Positions 1-6,212 of a stretch of 15,544 nucleotides of DNA are shown here, piece after piece; the first letter of the stretch is position 1; each line of letters starts with the position of its first letter. The position numbers were made by a program, and so were the translations under genes. The notes under the pieces were generated by a model. It made no database searches. It was not told the origin of the DNA and worked only from the letters and a program-made list of their open reading frames with translations. Location: assembly GCA_021824055.1 (NCBI GenBank), contig JAKALV010000050.1:1-15544 (forward strand), written 5' to 3'. This stretch comes from Acidobacteriota bacterium. Lineage in GTDB: Bacteria; Acidobacteriota; Vicinamibacteria; Vicinamibacterales; SCN-69-37.

Positions 1-1
1 G

Positions 2-91
2 ATGTTCGGCATCCTCGCGGTCGGCGTGCTGATGATCACGTACATCCCGTGGCTGACCCTCGGCCTCCTCCATTGGATGGGCCGAGGGTAA
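2..91 (+). CDS. TRAP transporter large permease (DctM-like), C-terminal end only
   Basis: Only the last 29 codons are present; the gene enters from the left edge and ends at TAA 89-91. The visible peptide is a hydrophobic helix with the motif LMITYIPWLTLGL followed by a short polar tail (HWMGRG). This is the usual look of the last membrane helix of TRAP-type DctM/large permease proteins, which commonly end with an L-L-I-T-Y-x-P motif. The family moves carboxylates or sialic acid across the inner membrane using a periplasmic binding protein. The ATG at position 2 is probably an internal methionine. With so little sequence, another polytopic membrane protein cannot be excluded. Confidence 0.55.
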   Translation: MFGILAVGVLMITYIPWLTLGLLHWMGRG

Positions 92-100
92 CTCACGCTT

Positions 101-147
101 CACTGCCCCACTGCCCCACTGCCCCACTGCCCAACTGCCCCACTGCC
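101..147. repeat. Octamer tandem repeat (CACTGCCC)n
   Basis: About six copies of the 8-mer CACTGCCC (one variant AACTGCCC) follow the stop codon of the first gene. The same octamer family recurs at 5167-5196, and a different period-8 array lies at 15182-15213. It is non-coding, and no hairpin is evident in this copy. Confidence 0.85.
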
Positions 148-153
148 AAATTC

Positions 154-180
154 TTTCAACATGGGGAACCATGGGGAAGA
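154..180 (+). repeat. Left arm of 27-bp inverted repeat
   Basis: This 27-bp arm matches the reverse complement of 776-802 at 26 of 27 positions. It contains an internal near-duplication of the CATGGGGA word. Together the arms enclose about 595 bp holding the GxxExxY gene. Confidence 0.8.
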
Positions 181-210
181 TCAAGACCAGTTAACGGGTA
201 GATCAAACCC

Positions 211-624
211 TTATTGCACGCGGTCGGGAATTTCGTTCCCATGCCCAAGGTAGCTCCGCAGGCCTGCCATCAGCGTCATTTGGCCGAAGTTCAAGAGCAG
301 CGCCTGACGGGCGCCTGTCAGTCGAAGGTGCGTCAGCACCTGCGCGGTGTGAATCGGCAGCAGTTTTTCGACGCTCTTCACCTCGATGAGGAGATCGCCG
401 TCGACCAGGAGGTCCGCGCGGAAGCCGCAGTCGAGGCGGACGCCGTCGTAGATGACGGGGATCGCCACCTCGCGTTGAAACGGGATCTGTCGGCGAACCA
501 ATTCGTAGGCGAGGCAACCTTGGTAGACCGACTCCAGAAGCCCCGGGCCCAGGACGCGATGCACCTGGATCGCCGCGTCGATCACAGCCGAAGTCGTGGG
601 ATGGCGGTTTGGGTCTGACACCAT
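211..624 (-). CDS. GxxExxY protein (PDDEXK_3-like family)
   Basis: 137 aa, the usual length for the GxxExxY family (PF13366, PD-(D/E)XK nuclease-like fold, function unproven). The signature is GPGLLESVYQGCLAYEL at residues 26-42. Candidate PD-(D/E)XK residues are Asp71 (in FRADLLV), Glu81 and Lys83 (in IEVKSVEKLLP). The C-terminal half has the typical QVLTHLRLTG and LLLNFGQ motifs. The start is the ATG at 622-624; the same frame stays open far upstream as a shadow of the next gene, but family similarity begins here (VIDAAIQVHRVLG at about 14-26). No strong ribosome-binding site is visible. The gene runs opposite to its neighbours and sits inside a 27-bp inverted repeat, so it may be a mobile cargo gene. 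Confidence 0.88.
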   Translation of the reverse strand: MVSDPNRHPTTSAVIDAAIQVHRVLGPGLLESVYQGCLAYELVRRQIPFQREVAIPVIYDGVRLDCGFRADLLVDGDLLIEVKSVEKLLPIHTAQVLTHLRLTGARQALLLNFGQMTLMAGLRSYLGHGNEIPDRVQ

Positions 625-775
625 GCGCTGTTGGATAGCAATTGACGGGCCAACCCGGGTTTGCCTGGCTTCCGTCCGGCGACGCCGCCGCAACGACTGA
701 CGCTGAAGAGCACGGTCCCCCGCCCGTCCGGCGCCAAGCGGCGTGCTGTGGTCCTGATCTATCGCAACAACTAGG

Positions 776-802
776 TCTTCCCCATGGCTCCCCATGTTGA
801 AA
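776..802 (-). repeat. Right arm of 27-bp inverted repeat
   Basis: Reverse complement of 154-180 with one mismatch (the central A/G). It ends six bases before the -10-like hexamer of the following gene, so if this is an insertion end it sits right against that gene's promoter. Confidence 0.8.
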
Positions 803-807
803 GCTTT

Positions 808-813
808 TACAAT
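808..813 (+). promoter_or_regulatory. -10-like hexamer TACAAT, probably leaderless start
   Basis: TACAAT lies with only six bases between it and the ATG at 820. A normal -10 to +1 distance would put transcription start at or next to the ATG, so the mRNA would have no leader. No Shine-Dalgarno sequence is present, and the -35 position (785-790) has no good match. Confidence 0.5.
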
Positions 814-819
814 CGCCGG

Positions 820-3495
820 ATGAAGCGATTGCTGATCGGCTCGGCTCTGTTGGTGGCGGTTGCCACGCATGTGTCCTCGGCGCAGCAGGGCTCCGGACCC
901 GACCCGGCGCTGGCCGCGGTCATTAACTCCGTCCAGATGCGCAACATCGGCCCGTTCCGGTCGGCGGCGTGGGTGACGTCGATCGCGGTGCCCGACGCGC
1001 CCACGCGCGATCACCTCTACACGATCTACGCGGGCGTGCGCAGCGGCGGGCTGTGGAAGACCTCGAACAACGGCGTCACGTGGTTGCCCGTCACCGACAG
1101 CATCGGCACGATCGCGTCGGTCGGCGCGGTAGCCATCGCGCCGAGCAACAGCCAGATCGTCTGGGTCGGCGGCGGCGATCAGGCCAACGCGCGCTCGTCG
1201 ATGTCGGGCGACGGCGTGTTCAAGTCCGTCGATGCCGGCAGGACCTGGCAGCAGATGGGCCTGCCCGACTCGCATCACATCGCCCGCATCGTGATTCACC
1301 CGAAGAATCCGGACATCGTCTATGTCGCCGCGATGGGCCACCTGTTTTCGAGAAACGAAGAGCGCGGCGTGTTCCGCACGATGGATGGCGGCAAGACGTG
1401 GAAGAAGGTGCTCTACATCAATGACGGCGTCGGCGCGATCGACCTCGTCATCAACCAGAAGAACCCGGCGCAGGTCTTCGCGGCGATGTACGACAAGGAG
1501 CGGCTGCCGTGGCAGATCCGCGAGAGCGGGCCCGAGAGCGGCGTCTACCGCAGCGACGACGCCGGCGAGAAGTGGACGCGGCTGACCAACGGGCTGCCCG
1601 GCGGCAAGATCGGCCGCATCGGCCTCGACATCTACCAGAAGAACCCGCTGATTCTGTACGCGCTGCTCGAGAATCAGAATCCGAAGGCCGGCGCGGCGGG
1701 CGGTCCCGTCACGTCGACGAGCCCGCTCGCGCAGGGCATCATCGGCAACGGGCTCTTTCGCACCGACGATGGCGGCAAGACGTGGCGCAAGGTGAGCGGC
1801 GAGGTGAACGTTGCGGGCGGCAAAGCGCCGTACTCGTTCAACCAGATCAAGATCGACCCGTTCAACGATCAGGTCGTGGTCGTCAACAGCGACTCGATGT
1901 TCCAGACAAAGGACGGCGGCAAGACGTGGACGATGGATTTCATGCGCGGCACGTTCGGCGACTTCCGCTGCATGTGGTGGGACGCGCAGGATGAAGACCG
2001 CGTGATGACGTGCAGCGACGGCGGCGTCAGCGTGTCGTACGACCGCGGCAAGACCGCCGACTATTTCCCCAACCTGAAGATCGGCGAAGCCTACGCGCTC
2101 GGCGTGGACATGGACGATCCATATCACGTCTATGCCGGTTTCCAGGATCACGACTCGTGGAAAGGCCCGGTCAATTCGCGCTGGGGCGAGATCACGCTCG
2201 AGGACTGGGTCACGGTCGGTCCCGGCGACGGCATGTACAACGTCGTCGATCCCACCGACAGCCGCTGGGTCTACAACACGCGCGAGCTGAACTCCATGGG
2301 GCGGATGGACCAGAAGACCGGCGTGCGCACCGATATCTCTCCGGGGCGCGCGAACACCGGGAACCCGCCGCTGCGTTACAACTGGATCGCGCCGATCGCG
2401 ATGTCGCCGTTCAACCCGCAGATCATCTACGCCGGCGCGCAGAAGCTCTTCCGGTCGCTCAACCGCGGCGACACGTGGGAAGAGATCAGCCCGGATCTCA
2501 CGACGAACGATCCGGCGAAGATCGGCAAGAACGTGCCGTTCTGCACGATCACGTCGATTTCGGAGAGTCCGCTGACGGCCGGCGTCATCTGGGTCGGCAC
2601 GGATGATGGCAAAGTGCAGCTCACGCGCAATCACGGCGGGGCGTGGACGGATCTGACGCCGGCGCTCACGAAGGCCGGCGCGCCCGTCGATCGCTGGGTC
2701 AGCCGCGTGTTCGCATCGCCGCACCATGCCGGCACGGCGTTCGTGTCGAAGAACGGCATGCGCAACGACGACTTCCGTCCGTTCCTGTATCGCACGACCG
2801 ATTTCGGCGCCACGTGGACGTCGATCGCCGGCGATCTGCCCAACTTCGCCATCAACGTCGTCGTGCAGGATCGGAAGAACGCGAACCTGTTGTACGTGGG
2901 AAACGATCGCGGCGTCTGGGTCTCGATTGATGCGGGCGCGCATTGGACGCGGCTGCACGCCAACCTGCCGGCCGTGGCCGTGTCGGATCTGATAATCCAC
3001 CCGCGAGAGAACGACCTGGTGCTCGCCACCTACGGCCGCGCGCTGTGGACCGGCGATGTGTCGTTCATGCCCGAGCTCACGGCCGACGTGCTCAACAACA
3101 CCGCGTATCTCTTCGATATCAAGCCGAAGGCGCGTTACGGATTCGGCTCGCAGGGGATGAACTACGAGTTGTTCGGCGACAAGTACCTCAGCGTGCCGAA
3201 TGAGCCGGAGGCGATCGTCATCAACTACTACCTGAAGGCCGATCAGCCGGCGGGCGCGAAGGTCACGATCACCGACATGAACGGCCGCGTGATGCGGCAA
3301 CTCGACGGTCCCGGCAAGCAAGGCATGAACCGCGTGCTCTGGCCGCTGAATGCCGGCGGAGGTCGCGGTGGCGGCGGCGGCCGCGGCGCCGCCGCCGTTC
3401 CGGCGCCGACGGTCGGCGACTACACGGTGACGGTGGAGGTGGCCGGCGAGAAGCTGATTAAACCCGCGAAGGTAAGGGAGCGGATCGGCGGGTAA
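820..3495 (+). CDS. Secreted VPS10/sortilin-type BNR-repeat protein
   Basis: 891 aa from the ATG at 820. That start is preferred over the ATG at 784 because it opens a clean signal peptide (MKRLLIGSALLVAVATHVSSAQQ, listed from M1 with likely cleavage near residue 22) and follows a -10 hexamer. The body is a multi-bladed beta-propeller with many Asp-box/BNR motifs, for example SVDAGRTW (about 137), TMDGGKTW (about 187), TDDGGKTW (about 315), TKDGGKTW (about 363), TTDFGATW (about 660) and SIDAGAHW (about 703). A FlgD-like Ig domain follows near 790-890, interrupted by a Gly/Arg-rich loop (GGGRGGGGGRG, about 847). Such proteins are common in Acidobacteriota and Bacteroidota and are often called sortilin- or glycosidase-like. 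No catalytic site can be assigned, and the substrate is unknown. Confidence 0.9.
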   Translation: MKRLLIGSALLVAVATHVSSAQQGSGPDPALAAVINSVQMRNIGPFRSAAWVTSIAVPDAPTRDHLYTIYAGVRSGGLWKTSNNGVTWLPVTDSIGTIASVGAVAIAPSNSQIVWVGGGDQANARSSMSGDGVFKSVDAGRTWQQMGLPDSHHIARIVIHPKNPDIVYVAAMGHLFSRNEERGVFRTMDGGKTWKKVLYINDGVGAIDLVINQKNPAQVFAAMYDKERLPWQIRESGPESGVYRSDDAGEKWTRLTNGLPGGKIGRIGLDIYQKNPLILYALLENQNPKAGAAGGPVTSTSPLAQGIIGNGLFRTDDGGKTWRKVSGEVNVAGGKAPYSFNQIKIDPFNDQVVVVNSDSMFQTKDGGKTWTMDFMRGTFGDFRCMWWDAQDEDRVMTCSDGGVSVSYDRGKTADYFPNLKIGEAYALGVDMDDPYHVYAGFQDHDSWKGPVNSRWGEITLEDWVTVGPGDGMYNVVDPTDSRWVYNTRELNSMGRMDQKTGVRTDISPGRANTGNPPLRYNWIAPIAMSPFNPQIIYAGAQKLFRSLNRGDTWEEISPDLTTNDPAKIGKNVPFCTITSISESPLTAGVIWVGTDDGKVQLTRNHGGAWTDLTPALTKAGAPVDRWVSRVFASPHHAGTAFVSKNGMRNDDFRPFLYRTTDFGATWTSIAGDLPNFAINVVVQDRKNANLLYVGNDRGVWVSIDAGAHWTRLHANLPAVAVSDLIIHPRENDLVLATYGRALWTGDVSFMPELTADVLNNTAYLFDIKPKARYGFGSQGMNYELFGDKYLSVPNEPEAIVINYYLKADQPAGAKVTITDMNGRVMRQLDGPGKQGMNRVLWPLNAGGGRGGGGGRGAAAVPAPTVGDYTVTVEVAGEKLIKPAKVRERIGG

Positions 3496-3513
3496 CGCCC
3501 GTTACAGAGGGCG
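3496..3513. terminator. Possible terminator hairpin between convergent genes
   Basis: CGCCC, an 8-base loop and GGGCG form a 5-bp stem directly after the stop codon at 3493-3495. It lies in the 41-bp gap between two converging genes. There is no T-run, so an intrinsic terminator is only a possibility. Confidence 0.3.
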
Positions 3514-3536
3514 GATCTGGGTTCCACCCGACGTGA

Positions 3537-3971
3537 TCATGCGGTCTTCGTTCGCACGACCAGATCGACCTCACAGTTGAGTACCTGGAGCAGAGCCAAG
3601 ACTTGGTCGACGGACTTACGGTAGTTGGTCTGATCGAGCAACCGATATAGCTGCGCGGCCGATGTGCCGAGCCGGCGCATGATTTCTCGCTTCGAGAGCG
3701 GGCTGGTGGCGGCTCGCTTCTGCGCTTCAATGGTGAGCCGATAGAGCAGCAGGTTCCTCAAATAGCTGGGGTCCTTGTTGTACTCGAGCACCTGCTCCAC
3801 GTGGATGGTGCCACTTCGCCCGCCCTCCGCTTCGAGTGCGGCGATCAACGCCAATACCTGGCGTGACGCTGCGCCTTTCATTGAGACCCTGTTGTCCAAG
3901 TCCCACTTCACGACCAACTTGGTGTCGCGATACACGTGAACGTGGCGGAGAGGATGGTCACGTGTTACCAC
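3537..3971 (-). CDS. Small HTH protein: antitoxin-like C-terminus fused to a basic HVHVYRD domain
   Basis: 144 aa if read from the GTG at 3969-3971; GTG at 3981-3983 is an alternative, and the frame is open further upstream without similarity. The N-terminal part (residues 10-50) has HVHVYRDTKLVVKWDLDN followed by a helix. This resembles short proteins of the DUF4160-like kind seen near toxin-antitoxin genes, a loose resemblance only. The C-terminal part (about 75-144) looks like an XRE/HigA-type helix-turn-helix: MRRLGTSAAQLYRLLDQTNYRKS, then a QVLALLQVLNCEVDLVV helix-strand ending. It lies 52 bp downstream of the racemase-family gene on the same strand, and two palindromes overlap its start, suggesting autoregulation. 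No toxin-like partner is next to it. Its role may be that of an orphan antitoxin or repressor. Confidence 0.65.
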   Translation of the reverse strand: MVTRDHPLRHVHVYRDTKLVVKWDLDNRVSMKGAASRQVLALIAALEAEGGRSGTIHVEQVLEYNKDPSYLRNLLLYRLTIEAQKRAATSPLSKREIMRRLGTSAAQLYRLLDQTNYRKSVDQVLALLQVLNCEVDLVVRTKTA

Positions 3972-3992
3972 ACAAGGTAACACTTTAAAGTG
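3962..3992 (-). promoter_or_regulatory. Overlapping palindromes at the start of the HTH gene (candidate operator)
   Basis: GTGTTACC (3962-3969) and GGTAACAC (3976-3983) form a perfect 8-bp inverted repeat around a 6-base spacer. A second perfect 12-bp palindrome, CACTTTAAAGTG (3981-3992), overlaps its end. Both lie at the proposed start codon, in the 52-bp gap after the upstream gene. Their position fits an autoregulatory operator for the HTH protein; this is inference. Confidence 0.5.
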
Positions 3993-4023
3993 GTGATCTC
4001 GCTTGGGTTCGCTTTGAATAGCC

Positions 4024-5100
4024 CTACAGTCGAAAACCCTTCTTGAACAGATCGTCCTTCTCGACGATGAACGTGTGTTCGCCGGTGATGGACGCGGTGC
4101 CACTGAGTTCCGGAACGATCGCCGGAATATCGCCGACGGTGGTGCGATCGACGACGCGCGCGCTGAAGGTGGAACCGACGATGCTCTCGTGGACGAAGGG
4201 GCGGGCGGGATCGGCGAGACCCATCGCATCCAGCACCGCGAGGACGGCGCAGGTGCCGGTGCCGCACGGCGACCGATCCACTTCCTCGTCCGCGAAGATC
4301 GTCACGTTGCGCAGATCCGCGCCGGGCACGGTGGCGGGCCCGGTGAAGATCGTGCCGTAGATGCCCGTGAGTCCGGGCTCGCGCGGATGCACCACGGTGA
4401 GCTCCTTCTCCACCGCGCGCGAAATCGCGTCGCCCATCGCGCGCAATCCGGTCAGCTTGCCCGGCACGACCGCGAGCCCCGCAGATTCTGCGTCGACGAT
4501 CGCGTAGAACGCGCCGCCGAACGCGACGTCGACGTGCATCGTCCGCGTGCCAACCGTCACCGGCACGCCGGCGGCCAGAACAAACGACGGGACATTGACG
4601 AACGAGACGCGCTCGACCTTCAGCCCCTCGCGCGTCTCCATCACATGCGCTGTGGCCCGAATCTGTCCGGCGGGGGCGTCAAGAGTCAAGAACCGTGTTG
4701 GCGGCGTGGAGTGAAGGGCTCCTGTCGGCGGCGTGGAGGGCAAAGCCCTTGTCGGCTTGGTGAGAGTCTCCCGTCGGTTAGGCAGGAGGCCGCGCTCTAT
4801 CACGATCTTCGTCACCGCGATCACGCCGTGCCCGCACATCGTGCTGAAACCTTCGTTGTGCATGAACAGGACGCCCGCGTCTGAGTCGGGCCGCTCCGGC
4901 GAGGTCAGCAGCGCGCCGTACATATCGGCATGGCCGCGAGGCTCGTGCATCAGCACGCGCCGCAAATGGTCCTGCTTCGCGCGCGCGAAGGCGCGTTTCT
5001 CGAGAATCGTCCGGCCCTGCGGCTCGGGCCAGCCGTCAACAATGAGCCGAAGCGGCTCACCGCCAGTGTGGGCATCAATCGTGCGGAATTTCACAGACAC
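4024..5100 (-). CDS. Proline racemase-superfamily enzyme, trans-3-hydroxyproline dehydratase-like but with two cysteines
   Basis: 358 aa. The N-terminus (IDAHTGGEPLRLI), HEPRGHADMYGALL, HNEGFSTMCGHGVIA and the C-terminus (GTASITGEHTFIVEKDD) follow the trans-3-hydroxy-L-proline dehydratase branch as I recall the human enzyme. The first catalytic cysteine is Cys89. The second motif reads DRSPCGTGT with Cys279, where the dehydratase has Thr; two cysteines are typical of proline racemases and 4-hydroxyproline epimerases. So the reaction is either racemisation/epimerisation or dehydration to pyrroline-2-carboxylate. A repetitive in-frame insert occupies about residues 109-137. The start is GTG 5100; GTG 5094 is equally likely, with TAGTCT six bases before it. 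The gene is divergent from the ornithine cyclodeaminase-family gene, a common pathway partner. Confidence 0.88.
   Translation of the reverse strand: MSVKFRTIDAHTGGEPLRLIVDGWPEPQGRTILEKRAFARAKQDHLRRVLMHEPRGHADMYGALLTSPERPDSDAGVLFMHNEGFSTMCGHGVIAVTKIVIERGLLPNRRETLTKPTRALPSTPPTGALHSTPPTRFLTLDAPAGQIRATAHVMETREGLKVERVSFVNVPSFVLAAGVPVTVGTRTMHVDVAFGGAFYAIVDAESAGLAVVPGKLTGLRAMGDAISRAVEKELTVVHPREPGLTGIYGTIFTGPATVPGADLRNVTIFADEEVDRSPCGTGTCAVLAVLDAMGLADPARPFVHESIVGSTFSARVVDRTTVGDIPAIVPELSGTASITGEHTFIVEKDDLFKKGFRL
4697..4760 (-). repeat. 27-bp tandem repeat inserted in frame in the racemase-family gene
   Basis: Two full 27-bp units (4697-4723 and 4724-4750) and a partial third share GTYGGCGGCGTGGAG-type sequence. 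Each unit includes short inverted words, such as GAGGGC-AAA-GCCCTT. In the protein they read as a 9-residue period: TPPTGALHS, TPPTRALPS, then TKP. The insert falls between GLLP and LDAPAG and lengthens this loop by about 24 residues against the human homologue as I recall it. Confidence 0.75.
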
Positions 5101-5137
5101 AGACTAATAGAATGAAGACATGTGTGAGTGAGGCAAT

Positions 5138-5196
5138 GTGGCAGTGAGGCAATGGGGCAATTAATTGCCTCACTGCCCCACTGCCCCACTGCCCCA
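5138..5196. repeat. Octamer repeat arranged as a large palindrome
   Basis: Octamer copies (GCCCCACT family) run rightwards at 5167-5196, and inverted copies (AGTGAGGC, AATGGGGC) at about 5138-5160. They meet at a perfect 14-bp palindrome, GGCAATTAATTGCC (5156-5169); the 19-bp arms match 16/19. The element lies in the divergent promoter region of the two amino-acid enzyme genes and could form a cruciform or serve both promoters. Confidence 0.75.
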
Positions 5197-5198
5197 TT

Positions 5199-5204
5199 TA
5201 GTAT
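5199..5204 (+). promoter_or_regulatory. -10-like hexamer TAGTAT upstream of the cyclodeaminase-family gene
   Basis: TAGTAT is separated from the ATG at 5214 by nine bases that include GAGG. The transcript would be leaderless or nearly so. The hexamer abuts the end of the octamer repeat, so its -35 region lies inside the repeat. Confidence 0.4.
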
Positions 5205-5213
5205 CGAGGCCCA

Positions 5214-6212
5214 ATGCCCTTGCTCTTGACCGAATCTGACGTCCGCGCCTCGCTCGATATGCCGTCGCTCATTGACGCGATGGCCGGCGCGGTCGCCGAG
5301 TTCTCCGCCGGACGCGTGACCCAGCCCGTGCGCACGGTGCTGGAGGTCGGCGCCGAGAAGAACTACTTCGGCGTGATGCCCGCGGCGATCGACGCCGGCG
5401 GAAAGCTGGGCGGCGCGGCCGCCGTCGGCGCCAAACTCGTCACCGTCTATCACGGCAATCACGCCCTGGGCCTCACGTCGCACCTCGCCACAATCATCCT
5501 GCTCGACCACGCCACCGGCGCGCTGCGGGCGTTGCTCGACGGCCGGTACATCACCGAGGCACGCACCGCGGCCGTGTCCGCGGTCTCCGTCAAGCTGCTG
5601 GCGCGGCCGGACGCCGCGTCCCTGGCGATTCTCGGCAGCGGCGTGCAGGCACACAGTCACCTCGAAGCCATTCGCCACGTGCGCACGCTGACCGACGTCC
5701 GCGTCTGGAGTCCAACGGCGGATCATCGCGACGCGTTCGCGCGCGAGGCCTCGACCCGCACGGGCCTGCCGGTTCGCGCCTGCGCGTCGGCCGCCGAGGC
5801 CGTTCGCGGCGCGGCGATCATCGCGATGACCACCGCGTCAAAGACACCGGTCATTGACGACCGCGATGTCGCCGACGGCGCCCACATCGCGGCGGTGGGC
5901 GCCTGCCGACCGGACCAGCGCGAGATGCCGACCGCGCTCGTGTCCCGCGCGCGCGTCTTCGTGGACTCGCGCGCCGCCGCGCTGAAGGAAGCCGGCGAGC
6001 TGCTGCTGCCGATCGGCGAAGGCGCGATCACGGCCGCCCATATCGCCGGCGAACTCGGCGACGTGGTCAACACCGCGGTGCCGGGCCGCACGAACGCGCG
6101 CGAGATCACGATCTTCAAGTCACTCGGCATGGCGGTCGAGGACATCGTTGCCGCCGAGCTCGCGCTGAACCGCGCGATCGCGCGGGGCCTTGGACAGGAG
6201 ATCCACCTGTGA
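5214..6212 (+). CDS. Ornithine cyclodeaminase/mu-crystallin-family protein, probable pyrroline-2-carboxylate reductase
   Basis: 332 aa, normal family length. The Rossmann motif LGSGVQAHSHLEAI is at 140-153. Family-typical segments are GAKLVTVYHGNHALGL (72-87), DGRYITEARTAAVSAV (109-124), VGACRPDQREM (228-238) and ITIFKSLGMAVEDIVAA (298-314). The family includes ornithine cyclodeaminase, alanine dehydrogenase, and NAD(P)H-dependent reductases that turn pyrroline-2-carboxylate into L-proline. The divergent racemase/dehydratase-family neighbour favours the last role. The start ATG 5214 follows a -10 hexamer and a GAGG. The stop overlaps the next gene's GTG start by four bases, so the two are translationally coupled. 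Confidence 0.9.
   Translation: MPLLLTESDVRASLDMPSLIDAMAGAVAEFSAGRVTQPVRTVLEVGAEKNYFGVMPAAIDAGGKLGGAAAVGAKLVTVYHGNHALGLTSHLATIILLDHATGALRALLDGRYITEARTAAVSAVSVKLLARPDAASLAILGSGVQAHSHLEAIRHVRTLTDVRVWSPTADHRDAFAREASTRTGLPVRACASAAEAVRGAAIIAMTTASKTPVIDDRDVADGAHIAAVGACRPDQREMPTALVSRARVFVDSRAAALKEAGELLLPIGEGAITAAHIAGELGDVVNTAVPGRTNAREITIFKSLGMAVEDIVAAELALNRAIARGLGQEIHL

Noticed and set aside
101..147. CRISPR array
   Set aside because: Units are 8 bp with no spacers; a simple tandem repeat.
644..774. Plus-strand frame ending in KRRAVVLIYRNN, perhaps a gene C-terminus
   Set aside because: No start codon and no recognisable family in 43 codons; a remnant is possible but cannot be supported.
211..3321. 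1036-aa minus-strand open frame
   Set aside because: Only its last 137 codons look like a real protein (GxxExxY). The rest is an Arg/Asp/Val-rich shadow opposite the VPS10 gene.
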